Of a stretch of 64,000 nucleotides of DNA, positions 25,362-34,831 are shown piece after piece; the first letter of the stretch is position 1; each line of letters opens with the position of its first letter. The position numbers and the translations under genes were made by a program. The notes beneath the pieces were generated by a model. It was not told where the DNA came from. It searched no databases and was given only the letters and a program-made list of their open reading frames with translations. The DNA comes from Sporomusa sphaeroides DSM 2875 (GTDB taxonomy: Bacteria; Bacillota; Negativicutes; Sporomusales; Sporomusaceae): NCBI RefSeq assembly GCF_001941975.2, contig NZ_CP146991.1:993501-1057500 (forward strand). Direction: 5' to 3'.

Positions 25362-26163
25362 TCAAACAATGACACAATCAGCGGGAATTGCCTTAACGAA
25401 GCTTCGGGCAGGAGTTCAGCTGGCGATGCTGGCAGTGTTGGGGCAATGGGCCTATTACGGTGTTTTCCGCTGTCCGTATCTGATTCCCTTTGTGAGTTGC
25501 GAGACCTGCCCGGTCATTACCTGCTGGGGCAGGATTACTAGTTATTTTTGGGGCTTTTGGCTGCTCTTGCCGGTATCGGTTTTGCTTGCCGGACGGGCTT
25601 TCTGCGGCTGGCTCTGCCCCGGCGGGTTTGTCAATCAGCTTATCGGCAAGTTTTCGCTGCTAAAGCTGCGCAAGCGCAACCGGTTTGTGCGGTTTGCCCC
25701 GGCAGGGATGGCCATTGCTCTGGCGGCGGTAGCAATTATCTGGTTTGGGATGGATAATCCCCGGATGATGATACCGATCCGGACAGGCGGCGATGTTTTA
25801 GATTCAGTCCGGCTTTCTTTTGAGCACGCTTCCTTTGCCTGGCTGGTTCGCACCTTTATTATTTTAGGGCTGGCAGCGGCAGGCTTGCTGGTAGCCAACC
25901 TGTGGTGCCGCTTTGTTTGTCCCACCGGCGGTTTACTTGAACTGTTCAAGGGTATGGCTATTTTCCGTGTTTTTAAAACCAGTGCCTGCAATGACTGTGA
26001 TGCCTGTATGCGGGTGTGTGAGATGGGTACCCGGCCTGATGAAATCAACTGTACCAATTGCGGCGATTGTCTGCAGTCTTGCCCTGTTGATGCTATAAAA
26101 TTTGGAAAAAGAGGAAATTCGAATGAACAACATGCGCCCGATGCGCGAACGAAGGTCTTTTGA
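25354..26163 (+). CDS. NapH/NosR-like membrane-bound 4Fe-4S ferredoxin
   Basis: 269 aa with about four hydrophobic segments. Cys motifs: SCETCPVITC, the FCGWLCPGG loop, WCRFVCPTGG, and a C-terminal double ferredoxin with CNDCDACMRVCEMG and CTNCGDCLQSCPVD. Proteins of this type pass electrons from the quinone pool or soluble donors to a periplasmic or membrane partner. The start overlaps the binding-protein gene and the 3' end overlaps the radical SAM gene by 41 bases, so all three are tightly coupled. Confidence 0.82.
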   Translation: MSNQTMTQSAGIALTKLRAGVQLAMLAVLGQWAYYGVFRCPYLIPFVSCETCPVITCWGRITSYFWGFWLLLPVSVLLAGRAFCGWLCPGGFVNQLIGKFSLLKLRKRNRFVRFAPAGMAIALAAVAIIWFGMDNPRMMIPIRTGGDVLDSVRLSFEHASFAWLVRTFIILGLAAAGLLVANLWCRFVCPTGGLLELFKGMAIFRVFKTSACNDCDACMRVCEMGTRPDEINCTNCGDCLQSCPVDAIKFGKRGNSNEQHAPDARTKVF

Positions 26164-26986
26164 TCAGCACCCTTGTTTTCACGGAAAGGCCAGTGCTCGC
26201 TGGGGGCGGATTCATCTGCCGGTAGCGCCTGATTGCAACATTCAGTGCAACTTTTGCAACCGACTTTATGCTTGTGTTAACGAAAGCCGCCCGGGAGTGA
26301 CCCGGCATGTTCTTAAACCGGTGGAAGCGCTGATAGTTTTGAACAGATTTCTGCAGCAAAGAACAAATATCTCCGTGGTAGGAATTGCCGGTCCGGGAGA
26401 CCCGCTTTGCGACCCGGACCGAACCCTGGAAACGCTGCGCGCTGTTCATGCCGCTCATCCCGAACTGTTAATCTGTGTATCTACCAATGGGCTGAATCTG
26501 CCCGGCCATATTGACGAACTGGTTGCCGCCGGGGTAACCCATGTCACCGTAACGGTCAATGCTGTTGATCCTTATATCGGTCAGCAGATATATGGTTCAG
26601 TTACTGTGAATCACCGGACCTATCAGGGCCTTGAAGCCGCCCAAATTCTTCTCGGCCGGCAGGAAGAGGGCATTATTGGCCTGAAGCAAAGAGGTCTGAT
26701 GGTCAAGATAAATTCGGTGGTGCTTCCCGGTATTAATACCGGTCATATTTCTTCCATTGCTGCCAAGGTGTCCGCCTGGGGAGCAGACAAGATGAACTGC
26801 ATACCCCTGATTCCTGTCCACGATACTCCTTTTGCAGGGCTTGCGGCTCCCACAGAAGCGGAAATGGCCTGCATACGAAAATCCGTATCCTCTTATCTGC
26901 CGCAGATTTATCATTGCCGCCGCTGCCGGGCAGACGCGGCAGGTCTGCTTGGTGCTGATGACGCGGCAGGGTGCGCTTCTTTTTGA
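26123..26986 (+). CDS. NifB-like radical SAM protein
   Basis: About 287 aa. The N-terminus HPCFHGKASARWGRIHLPVA and the cluster motif CNIQCNFCNRLYACVNESRP are strikingly NifB-like, and the end HCRRCRADAAGLLG matches the NifB core C-terminus. The NifX-like domain found on many NifB proteins is absent. NifB builds the carbide-containing Fe-S core of nitrogenase cofactors; no nif structural genes occur here, so this may serve another metallocluster or another reaction. ATG 26123 is preferred over TTG 26102. Confidence 0.8.
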   Translation: MNNMRPMRERRSFDQHPCFHGKASARWGRIHLPVAPDCNIQCNFCNRLYACVNESRPGVTRHVLKPVEALIVLNRFLQQRTNISVVGIAGPGDPLCDPDRTLETLRAVHAAHPELLICVSTNGLNLPGHIDELVAAGVTHVTVTVNAVDPYIGQQIYGSVTVNHRTYQGLEAAQILLGRQEEGIIGLKQRGLMVKINSVVLPGINTGHISSIAAKVSAWGADKMNCIPLIPVHDTPFAGLAAPTEAEMACIRKSVSSYLPQIYHCRRCRADAAGLLGADDAAGCASF

Positions 26987-27038
26987 TAGCTTCTTGCATT
27001 CTTATAAATATTTAAATATTATTTTTAGGAGGGTTATT

Positions 27039-28109
27039 ATGTATTGGATGCTCATTATTGCGACCGGAATTGTGTTTGGGCTGGGGGCAGTCCTACTGGT
27101 GAAAGCAGGCAATCCAGGCAATTATGGCTTTTGTGCCGCCTGTCATTTGCGGGATATTGCCGGAGCGCTGGGGATTCACCAGGCAGCGGTATTACAATAC
27201 GTCAGGCCGGAAATTTTAGGATTTGTTCTGGCTTCTTTCAGTATGGCAAAAATCCGCGGTGAGTTCCGGCCGCGCGGCGGTTCAAACCCGGCGATCCGGT
27301 TTGTTCTCGGCGCGACGATGATGATCGGAGCGCTGGTATTTTTGGGTTGTCCGCTGCGGGGTATCCTGCGGCTGGCCGGGGGCGACCTGAACGGCCTGAC
27401 AGGTCTGGCCGGCTTTGCTGCCGGCGTTGTCGCCGGGATTGTTTTTCTGAAGAATGGGTATAACCTGGGCCGGGCCCACGCTTATACCGGCGGGAAAAGC
27501 TCCACCGGTTATCTGGCGGCTGTAGTGGCAATTGTTCTGTTAGTAAGTGTGGCTACCCATGCGGCATTCTTGAAATTTAGTGTTAGTGGACCCGGCTCGC
27601 TCCATGCCCCGGTTATCGTCAGTCTGATAGCAGGGTTAATAGCCGGTGCGCTGGCGTGGCGGTCCCGGATGTGCCTGAGCGGCGGTATTCGCGACTATAT
27701 TTTGGTCCGGGATACCTATCTGCTCAAGATATACCTTGTTATTTTTCTCGCCGCTCTTGCCGGCAACCACTATTTCGGCTTTTTCAAGCTGGGTTATACC
27801 GGTCAGCCGCTTGCGCATACCATGCACTTGTGGAACTTCTTTGGCTTGTTCCTCACCGGTCTGGCGGCTGTTTTGGCCGGCGGCTGCCCTTTAAGACAGC
27901 TTATTATGGCCGGTGAAGGCAATACGGATGCTTTTGTTTGCGTGCTGGGCATGCTGGCCGGAGCCGGTATTGCTCACAGCTTCAACATTGCCGGCAGTGC
28001 GGCAGGCGTGGCTTTGAACGGACAGCTTGCGATAGTGGTCGGAATCATCATCACTGCCGGTATCGGTTTTGCCTTTAGAGAAAAACTGACTACAACTGTG
28101 GAGGGATGA
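27039..28109 (+). CDS. yedE: YedE-family membrane protein (selenium-metabolism/thiosulfate-transporter type)
   Basis: 356 aa with about nine to ten hydrophobic segments. ATG 27039 has TAGGAGGG 5 bases upstream, so the 69-codon extension is rejected. Diagnostic words: GFCAACHLRDIAG, FLGCPLRGILRLAGGDLNG, SRMCLSGGIRDYILVRD and GGCPLRQLIMAGEGNTDAF, matching the YedE/YeeE family. YeeE relatives import thiosulfate through Cys relays; the YedE branch is linked to selenium by genomic association. Four bases separate it from yedF, its usual partner. Confidence 0.85.
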   Translation: MYWMLIIATGIVFGLGAVLLVKAGNPGNYGFCAACHLRDIAGALGIHQAAVLQYVRPEILGFVLASFSMAKIRGEFRPRGGSNPAIRFVLGATMMIGALVFLGCPLRGILRLAGGDLNGLTGLAGFAAGVVAGIVFLKNGYNLGRAHAYTGGKSSTGYLAAVVAIVLLVSVATHAAFLKFSVSGPGSLHAPVIVSLIAGLIAGALAWRSRMCLSGGIRDYILVRDTYLLKIYLVIFLAALAGNHYFGFFKLGYTGQPLAHTMHLWNFFGLFLTGLAAVLAGGCPLRQLIMAGEGNTDAFVCVLGMLAGAGIAHSFNIAGSAAGVALNGQLAIVVGIIITAGIGFAFREKLTTTVEG

Positions 28110-28113
28110 TAAT

Positions 28114-28320
28114 ATGGAAAAGAAGCTGGACCTCAGGGGCCTGAGCTGCCCGATGCCGCTGATGGAGACGCAAAAAGCGTTGGCGGAAGTGGCGGCGGTG
28201 ACCGCCATTGTCGACGAACCTGCTGCTAAAGAGAACCTTATTAAGTTTGCTAAATCCAAAAATTATCAGGTGGAATGCACTAGCAACGGCGGCGAGTATA
28301 CCCTGATAATCCGTAAATAA
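28114..28320 (+). CDS. yedF: YedF/TusA-like sulfurtransferase
   Basis: 68 aa. TusA/SirA fold with the catalytic Cys in LDLRGLSCPMPLMETQKAL (C15). TusA-type proteins carry persulfide or perselenide sulfur. YedF usually follows YedE and would receive the S or Se species imported by it. A terminator follows. Confidence 0.85.
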   Translation: MEKKLDLRGLSCPMPLMETQKALAEVAAVTAIVDEPAAKENLIKFAKSKNYQVECTSNGGEYTLIIRK

Positions 28321-28337
28321 TAAGCTTGTTCACACAT

Positions 28338-28380
28338 AAATCGGCTGGAGTTTTCTTTTCCCTTGCTCCAGCCGATTTTT
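28338..28380 (+). terminator. Rho-independent terminator after yedF
   Basis: AATCGGCTGGAG...CTCCAGCCGATT stem followed by TTTTCTCTTTTTT. The rest of the spacer to 28626 is AT-rich and holds a presumed promoter; no gene seen. Confidence 0.85.
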
Positions 28381-28626
28381 CTCTTTTTTACGCTAAAGAG
28401 ACGCATTGCTTTGCGACACGCCTCTCAAAATTTAGATAGAAAAAAGCGCGAAAATTGTCCTGCCGCTTTTATATTTGTTATTATTTTGTAATAATAGTAT
28501 TGTGAGCTTTATGAAAATGTTATGATTAATACGTTAAAATATATATACTTACCTCAAAAAACAATCAGTACCTGGGCGTAGTTGACATTCGGCAAGAGGC
28601 AAGATAAATATGACGGAGGGACAAGT

Positions 28627-30138
28627 ATGACAACTAAACCTTCTTTACGTGAAGCGTTGGCTGACTCGGCGCAGCTGTCGGTAACCTGGGAATTGGTTCC
28701 AGGACGGGGCGCGCGGGAAAAGGCGCAGGAGCATCTTGTGAAAATGGCTGAGCTGGCGGCTAAAGACGCCAGGATTAATGCCGTCACCATTACGGACAAC
28801 CCTGGGGGGAAGTCAGCCATTGCGGCCTATGCTATGGCTGTGGAGGCCAAGCGGCTGGGGATTGAGCCAATTGTCCATTATACTACTAAAGATAAAAACA
28901 GAAATGCCCTGGAAAGTGAACTGTATGCCCTGGACAGGGCTGATATTGAAAATTTGTTGGTGATGACCGGCGACTATCCCATCCAGGGGTATGCCGGCAA
29001 TGCTAAACCGGTTTTCGATTTTGATGCGGTGCATGCACTCCGGATGATTACTAAAATGAATGCCGGTGCCTATACCAAGCTGCCGCCTACTCATTTTTTT
29101 GCCGGAGCTGTTGTTTCCCCCTTCAAATCAACAGAAGCCGAAACCATGGCACAATATTATAAACTTCATAAAAAAATCGCCAATGGCGCAAAGTTTATTA
29201 TTACTCAATTGGGCTATGATGCCAGAAAATTTGATGAGCTGAAAAAATATGTCGACATGCACAACCTGGCGGTGCCGTTAATCGGCAATATCTTTGTACT
29301 GTCACTGCCGGTAGCCAAGATGATGAATAAAAATTTGATTCCCGGCTGTGTGGTGACCGATTCCCTGGTGGCCAGGCTGGAGGAAGAAGCTACGCAAAGC
29401 AATAAAAAAGAGCTGCAATTGCTGCGGGCCGCCAAGCAATATGCGGTATTAAAGGGCTTACAATATGATGGCGTCAATATCGGCGGCCATGGTATGGGCT
29501 ATGCCGATATACAGTATATTATGGAAAAAGGTGAGGAATTAAGCGCTGACTGGCAGGATATCGCGAGGACTGAATTTAATCATCCTCAGGACGGCGGCTT
29601 CTATTTCTTTGAACAGGATGAGTCAACCCAGCTGAACACCTGTCAGCCTGTTGACCGCACCCGGACAGGTTCGAGCAATTCCTCGCTAAGACTGAAGCTG
29701 ATGGATATGGTGCATGAGACGGCGTTTGATCATAAGGCGCCCCTGTATCCCATGAACAAAGCTATTGCGAAATATATCGATAAATCCTGGGTGAAACAAC
29801 CGTTTACCATAGCCGAATACACTACCAAAACAATGACGAACCAATGCCGGTTCTGTGGCGATTGCGCCATGCATGAGCTGGGGTTTATCTGCCCAATGTC
29901 TCAATGTCCCAAGCAGCAGCGTAATGGAGCCTGCGGCGGCAGCCGCGACGGCTGGTGTGAGGTCTATCCCGGCAAGCAAAAGTGCATTTATGTAACAATG
30001 TATGAAGGCTTTAAAGGGCACGGTAAAGAAGAACGGATGAAGGATAAATACATGCCGCCCTGCAATTGGGATCTGCACCGGACATCCTCCTGGCTAAATT
30101 ACTTCAACGACAGGGATTACAATACTAATAAAGAGTAA
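28627..30138 (+). CDS. metF: Methylenetetrahydrofolate reductase fused to MetV-like C-terminal domain
   Basis: About 503 aa starting at ATG 28627 (GGAGGG upstream). Residues ~1-300 are a MetF-like TIM barrel (VTWELVPGRG, AVTITDNPGG, LLVMTGDYP). Residues ~390-500 form the MTHFR_C/MetV-type zinc or Fe-S domain with CRFCGDC, GFICPMSQCPKQ, NGACGGSRDGWCE. In acetogens MetF and MetV are usually separate; here they are one chain. The enzyme links methylene-THF and methyl-THF in the Wood-Ljungdahl pathway, the exit for methyl groups taken from betaine. Confidence 0.85.
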   Translation: MTTKPSLREALADSAQLSVTWELVPGRGAREKAQEHLVKMAELAAKDARINAVTITDNPGGKSAIAAYAMAVEAKRLGIEPIVHYTTKDKNRNALESELYALDRADIENLLVMTGDYPIQGYAGNAKPVFDFDAVHALRMITKMNAGAYTKLPPTHFFAGAVVSPFKSTEAETMAQYYKLHKKIANGAKFIITQLGYDARKFDELKKYVDMHNLAVPLIGNIFVLSLPVAKMMNKNLIPGCVVTDSLVARLEEEATQSNKKELQLLRAAKQYAVLKGLQYDGVNIGGHGMGYADIQYIMEKGEELSADWQDIARTEFNHPQDGGFYFFEQDESTQLNTCQPVDRTRTGSSNSSLRLKLMDMVHETAFDHKAPLYPMNKAIAKYIDKSWVKQPFTIAEYTTKTMTNQCRFCGDCAMHELGFICPMSQCPKQQRNGACGGSRDGWCEVYPGKQKCIYVTMYEGFKGHGKEERMKDKYMPPCNWDLHRTSSWLNYFNDRDYNTNKE

Positions 30139-30142
30139 TAAC

Positions 30143-30196
30143 CCAAAAAGGACAAAGCCGACCACTAAAAATGTGGTTGGCTTTGTCCTTTTACAC
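30143..30196. terminator. Bidirectional terminator between metF-like and BCCT genes
   Basis: AAAAGGACAAAGCC...GGCTTTGTCCTTTT inverted repeat between convergent genes. Confidence 0.85.
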
Positions 30197-30206
30197 CGTG
30201 TTGGCC

Positions 30207-31697
30207 TTACACCTTTTCCTCAGAAAGCGCTTTATATATGCTGTAACACATAGCCAGCATAATCAGCATGAACGGAAAAGCCGCGGCGATGGAGGCTGTC
30301 TGCAGGGTCTTTATAGCCGCAGTGCCACCGACCAGAATCAGCATGATCGTGACAGAACCCTGGGCAATGCCCCAGAACCCGCGCAGTTTTTTACTGGGGT
30401 TCATGTCCCCGCCTGAGGTCAGCATGCTCAGTACAAAGGTAGCCGAATTGGCGGAGCCGGCAAAGGAGGCTATAATCAGGAGCATTGCCAAGGGGGCGGT
30501 AATCATATAAAACGGCAATTGTTGAAGTGTTACATACAGGGCTGTTGTATAATCGTTTTTAACAGCTGCCTGAATGGCACCACCTGATAATACATCCAAC
30601 TGGAAAGCTGCCCCGCCGTATATTGCCAGCCATACAAAGCTAAAACCGACAGGGAGAAAGGTTGCGGTCAAAATGAATTCGCGAATAGTACGACCTCTGG
30701 AGATCCGGGCAATATACTGGCCGACAAAGGCCGCCCAGGCAATATACCAGGCCCGGTAGAAGATCGGCCACGCGGTAGTCCACTCAATGTTGGCCATCCA
30801 CAGCGTCTGGCCGACAAAGTTCTGCATATACATACCCAGTGTATGGGTAAACAGATTCAATTGGAAAACCGCACCGCCGAACAGGAAGATAAATACCATG
30901 GAAGCAATCGACAGCCAGATCTTGATGTCGGCAACCATCTGCATAGCCTTATGCAAGCCGGAGACAGTGGCTAACGTGAAAATTACCGTCATGATTGCGA
31001 TGACGACAGCAGTCATCGCCGGTGTTGCCGGAATTCCCCAAACATACTGCAAACCGGCGGCAATCTGGCTGGAACCCAGGCCTAAGCTGGTAGCCACGCC
31101 AAATATGGTGGCAAATACTGCCAGAATATCAATGGATTTGCCGATAGGCCCGTGAATGCGTTCACCTAAGAGCGGGTAAAAAGCCGAACTGATTAAGCAT
31201 GGCAGGCCTTTCCGGAACTGGAAATAGGCCAGCGCCAAACCGCAAATGGTATAAATAAACCAGACATGGAGACCAAAATCATTAAATACTAACTGCATGG
31301 CCAGAAGCATGGCCTCCGGGGTTCCTCCCTGGCCGACAGGCGGGGACATATAGTGCACCATGGGTTCTGCAATCGACCAAAAGATCAGGCTGATACCCAT
31401 GCCGCCGCCAAAAAGCATAGTAAACCACTGAAAATCGGTAAATTCCGGTTTCTCGTCATCCTGCCCCAGCTTGATTTTGCCAAAACGGCTGAAAGCAACA
31501 CCAAGGCAGGTCAATATAAAGATTCCTACTGACAATAGATATAACCAGCCAAAATTGGTAGTTAAAAAGCTTAATACGGCATTAGCCGCTTTCCCCATTT
31601 GCTCGGTCATGAATATGCTAAATGCTATAAACAGTAAGGCTATAGCGGCTGAAACGTACAAAACAATATTGCTTTTTGATCCTTGTTCGTTTTCCAC
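30207..31697 (-). CDS. BCCT-family betaine/carnitine/choline-type transporter
   Basis: 496 aa with the twelve-segment BCCT pattern. Motifs: GGGMGISLIFWSIAEPMVHY in TM3, FRKGLPCLISSAFYP, and the aromatic box FYRAWYIAWAAFVGQYIAR. Compared with BetP-type carriers the box has Trp-Tyr instead of Trp-Trp, and GMGIS replaces GMGIG, so the substrate or coupling may differ from glycine betaine/Na+. Its close paralogue is at 54395 (same length). GTG start with AAGGGA upstream; driven by a sigma-54 promoter at 31857-31872. Confidence 0.88.
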   Translation of the reverse strand: MENEQGSKSNIVLYVSAAIALLFIAFSIFMTEQMGKAANAVLSFLTTNFGWLYLLSVGIFILTCLGVAFSRFGKIKLGQDDEKPEFTDFQWFTMLFGGGMGISLIFWSIAEPMVHYMSPPVGQGGTPEAMLLAMQLVFNDFGLHVWFIYTICGLALAYFQFRKGLPCLISSAFYPLLGERIHGPIGKSIDILAVFATIFGVATSLGLGSSQIAAGLQYVWGIPATPAMTAVVIAIMTVIFTLATVSGLHKAMQMVADIKIWLSIASMVFIFLFGGAVFQLNLFTHTLGMYMQNFVGQTLWMANIEWTTAWPIFYRAWYIAWAAFVGQYIARISRGRTIREFILTATFLPVGFSFVWLAIYGGAAFQLDVLSGGAIQAAVKNDYTTALYVTLQQLPFYMITAPLAMLLIIASFAGSANSATFVLSMLTSGGDMNPSKKLRGFWGIAQGSVTIMLILVGGTAAIKTLQTASIAAAFPFMLIMLAMCYSIYKALSEEKV

Positions 31698-31856
31698 AAA
31701 TTATCCCTTCCCTTCCTAAAACGTGCACTATACCTCAAACACCTTTTTGCCTTGTTTCACCACCACAGCTCTTTTTTCGATGCAATCCACATAAAGTGAC
31801 ATTTGCGTATTATAAGCACTATCAATTCCTCCTTTACCGATATGGAAATAATAAGT

Positions 31857-31872
31857 AGCAAGAACTATGCCA
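31857..31872 (-). promoter_or_regulatory. Sigma-54 promoter for the BCCT gene
   Basis: On the minus strand TGGCAT-AGTTC-TTGCT, with correct GG/GC spacing. It points to the BCCT gene starting at 31697 and would give a ~150-base leader. It lies directly next to the terminator of the regulator gene. Confidence 0.75.
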
Positions 31873-31900
31873 ATAAAAAAAACCGCTAATGCGGTTTTCG
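31873..31900 (-). terminator. Rho-independent terminator after the first sigma-54 activator gene
   Basis: AAAACCGC-TAAT-GCGGTTTT with a T run on the minus strand, 17 bases past the stop of the activator at 31917. Confidence 0.8.
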
Positions 31901-31916
31901 TAAAAAATGGTGAATT

Positions 31917-33722
31917 CTACTGTATATTTATACCCATCTCTTTAATTTTCCGATAAAGCGTTGAACGGCTCATACCTAAATATTTCGCAATATTTTCTTT
32001 GGCATGATTACTTGTACCATATCTTTTTAATGCCTCTACTATTGCCTTTTTTTCTAAATCTGCGATAGATTGCACACTTTCCTGCGGCTGGGACGGTTGT
32101 AAGGCTGTAATATGCTTAATAATTCGATCCGGAAGATAGTTTGCATTAATCAACGAATCTGGGCAAACATTAGCAGAGTACTCAATGGCATTTTCCAACT
32201 CCCGCACATTACCCGGCCAGGAGTATTCAAACATTCTTGCCAGAGCATCCTTGGTATAGCCTTTAATTCTTTTTCCCAGAATCAAATTGTATTTTTGAAT
32301 AAAACAATGAATAAGCAGCTCCAAATCCTCCATTCTTTCTCGCAAAGGAGGAATGCGGAAAGGTATAACACTCAAACGATAATATAGATCACTGCGGAAT
32401 TGATTAGTTTGTATCATTTCTTCCAGGTTCCTGTTGGTAGCGGCAATGATCCGGGCATCGATAACTAGCGGCTTAGTCCCGCCTACCCGTTCAATAGTAT
32501 ATTCTTGCAATACCCGCAAGAGTTTGACTTGTAAGTGCAAGGGCATATCACCGATCTCATCAAGGAATATGGTTCCACCATTGGCTAATTCAAATTTGCC
32601 TGGTTTGCCGCTGCGCCGTGCCCCGGTAAAGGCCCCTTCCTCATAGCCAAACAACTCGCTTTCCAGTAAGTTCTCAGGAATAGCCCCGCAATTTACAGCA
32701 ATAAAAGGCCCTTTCTTGCGTAAACTTTCATGATGAATCGCACGGGCAAAAAGCTCCTTGCCGGTGCCGCTTTCACCGGTGATCAGAACCGTTGAATCGG
32801 TTGCCGCCACTCTGCACATTTTCTTTTTAATACTGGAAATTTCCTCACTTTGGCCAAGAATGCCGTCAAAGGTATACTTGCGTTCCGCATGGATAAAACG
32901 TCCGGCCAGCTTACGCATTTCCCCGATGGAGCGAAAGGAAAAAACAAAGCCGTTAATAGCTTCTCCATACTTTACTTCCGTAATGGTACTCATGAAATGC
33001 AAGGTTTGCTGGCCATATTTATAAAATATATCTTGTTCAATATAGGGCTTAGTCATTTTTAGGAGCCTGCCCATAGATATTCCTGCAAAAACCTCTTCAA
33101 TCATATAGCCATTGAGCAGATTAGCCGGTACCATAAGAAGATCGGTGGCAGAGCGATTGACATGCGTTATTTTTCCATGATAATCGACCGCCACAATTCC
33201 TTCCCGGATAGAATTAATCAAGGTATCGAATTGTTCAACCGTTTTCTTTGATTGCTTATATAATGCCCGTTCATTGAGTTTTCCAGAAATTAGCTCTACT
33301 AAATGCTGTAAAAATGTTTCAAGCTTGGCAGAGTCCTTTAACAAATTCTCTTTTTGCGTGTCATCGAAGGCGTATAAGGAGATTGAACCGGCAAATTTAG
33401 TGCCAAGTTTAATCGGGTATAACAAGCCTGCCAATACCTTGCAGTTCTTCCGAAGACTACAATTCTGGCATAGCCTGCATTTCAGGGGGTCATATAATAA
33501 AAAACTCTTCTGCGTGCGGCGTAATTGATAATTAATGGTGCCTGAACCATAGACGGTTCCAATTTGATCTTTATACTTTCCTGTCCCTGCTAAGACCTCC
33601 AGGTACTCTCCTACAACAGCAACCTCATAATCAAGTACGGCCGCAAAGGCATCGGCTACCCGTTGGATATAATCCTGAATCGATTTAAGATCAATTATGT
33701 CTGAGCCATACTTCTTCAACAT
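31917..33722 (-). CDS. Sigma-54-dependent transcriptional activator with N-terminal sensor and PAS domain
   Basis: 601 aa from ATG 33722 (AAAGGAGGT upstream). The N-terminal ~170 residues are a sensor-like region with a Cys cluster ([13 protein letters not shown]) that could bind metal or Fe-S. A PAS domain follows (~residues 175-280, [17 protein letters not shown]). The AAA+ domain has GESGTGKE, the sigma-54 contact loop EGAFTGARR, and [13 protein letters not shown] Fis-type HTH ends the protein ([18 protein letters not shown]). It probably activates local -24/-12 promoters. Confidence 0.9.
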   Translation of the reverse strand: MLKKYGSDIIDLKSIQDYIQRVADAFAAVLDYEVAVVGEYLEVLAGTGKYKDQIGTVYGSGTINYQLRRTQKSFLLYDPLKCRLCQNCSLRKNCKVLAGLLYPIKLGTKFAGSISLYAFDDTQKENLLKDSAKLETFLQHLVELISGKLNERALYKQSKKTVEQFDTLINSIREGIVAVDYHGKITHVNRSATDLLMVPANLLNGYMIEEVFAGISMGRLLKMTKPYIEQDIFYKYGQQTLHFMSTITEVKYGEAINGFVFSFRSIGEMRKLAGRFIHAERKYTFDGILGQSEEISSIKKKMCRVAATDSTVLITGESGTGKELFARAIHHESLRKKGPFIAVNCGAIPENLLESELFGYEEGAFTGARRSGKPGKFELANGGTIFLDEIGDMPLHLQVKLLRVLQEYTIERVGGTKPLVIDARIIAATNRNLEEMIQTNQFRSDLYYRLSVIPFRIPPLRERMEDLELLIHCFIQKYNLILGKRIKGYTKDALARMFEYSWPGNVRELENAIEYSANVCPDSLINANYLPDRIIKHITALQPSQPQESVQSIADLEKKAIVEALKRYGTSNHAKENIAKYLGMSRSTLYRKIKEMGINIQ

Positions 33723-33901
33723 ATTACCTCCTTTATTCCGGAGATCCATATTAATAGACGCAGCCCGCTTCCAATCTTCAACATCTCATAAGATTTTTCC
33801 TGCCCGGTATAAGCCATTTCGCGGTAAAATTTCAAATACATGTAAATAGCGATGTCCTCCCGGCATAGTCGTTGTTGCCGGTGACCGGAGGAGTCCTGCA
33901 G

Positions 33902-34582
33902 CTAATCAGCAGCAGTTGGGGCCAATGTTGGGTAAAAATGGCTTAGGCAGGTTTGTTGCCCAGGCTTGAGGACGATAAATTCCGAGGACCAGGGGCCTGT
34001 CAGCAGCAGGTGTATTAATCGCAGCGAACCCGGCATAATGTCATAGCGCATAGCGAATTTTTCACAGGAGTCTTTAATCTTGGGCAGTATATCTTCCAGA
34101 TTATAAGCACCGGTATCGATGATCATAAACCGGGTATAATGATTCAGCATTTTTTTGACTAACCGCAGGGCCTTTTGCTCGCCGTAACGCTCGACCCATT
34201 CTGTATAAGACCACATTATATTGCCCTCAGGGTCTAGCCAGCCTTTGGTTAAAAAGTAGGTACTCGTTTCGCCGGGAATGCTTCGGCGGGTTTCTGTGGA
34301 CCCAAGCAGCATGGTAATGCAGTCGTCAATCCGGGGGATGATAAGCGTAGCTTTGGCGGATTTTATTCCTACCAGGCCGTTGCCGCAGCAGCCGAACAAC
34401 ATAAGAATGATATCGGCCGCCAGTGCGTCGATACACTCTTGAACTTTCCCGCGCAGCATTTCCGGAGAGTTGTGCAGGCCTGATTCCAAATATACTACCG
34501 GATATTCTATTCCCGACTCCCGCATGACAAGTTCCAACTCGTCTTTCATGGTTTGGCAAGCCAAAATTACCGTTTGCATCAT
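33902..34582 (-). CDS. DUF1638 protein
   Basis: 226 aa. The N-terminus TVILACQTMKDELELVM and the Cys motif LMLFGCCGNGLVGI are typical of DUF1638, a family often found next to MttB-like methyltransferases and corrinoid proteins. No biochemical role is known to me. AGGAGGT lies before ATG 34582. It has its own sigma-54 promoter at 34684-34699, tying it to the methyl-transfer genes. Confidence 0.75.
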   Translation of the reverse strand: MMQTVILACQTMKDELELVMRESGIEYPVVYLESGLHNSPEMLRGKVQECIDALAADIILMLFGCCGNGLVGIKSAKATLIIPRIDDCITMLLGSTETRRSIPGETSTYFLTKGWLDPEGNIMWSYTEWVERYGEQKALRLVKKMLNHYTRFMIIDTGAYNLEDILPKIKDSCEKFAMRYDIMPGSLRLIHLLLTGPWSSEFIVLKPGQQTCLSHFYPTLAPTAAD

Positions 34583-34683
34583 AGTTACCTCCTAATGAGT
34601 TTTTATACAGCTACAGCCTGTTCTCAACCGGCGGAAGCGAGCATCCCTGTTTCAAATTTTTTGCATAATGCACATTATAATAA

Positions 34684-34699
34684 TGCAAATATCGTGCCA
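34684..34699 (-). promoter_or_regulatory. Sigma-54 promoter for the DUF1638 gene
   Basis: Minus strand TGGCAC-GATAT-TTGCA, a full match to the -24/-12 consensus, about 100 bases upstream of the DUF1638 start. Confidence 0.85.
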
Positions 34700-34739
34700 A
34701 ATGTTGTAACGGGAAAACTGCATAAAAAGGCTAACTAAT

Positions 34740-34816
34740 CACTGAGCCGCTTAAAACTCCCGACTTCTGCCTGCAGCCTCAGGAGAAAGGTGAAAAGAGT
34801 TAAAAGCGGCTCAGTG
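34740..34816 (-). terminator. Long stem-loop after the second activator gene
   Basis: CACTGAGCCGCTT...AACTC pairs with GAGTT...AAGCGGCTCAGTG over about 20 bp with two mismatches, around an inner hairpin. No T run follows on the minus strand, so terminator function is tentative. Confidence 0.5.
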
Positions 34817-34831
34817 AAAGTCGTGTTTTCT

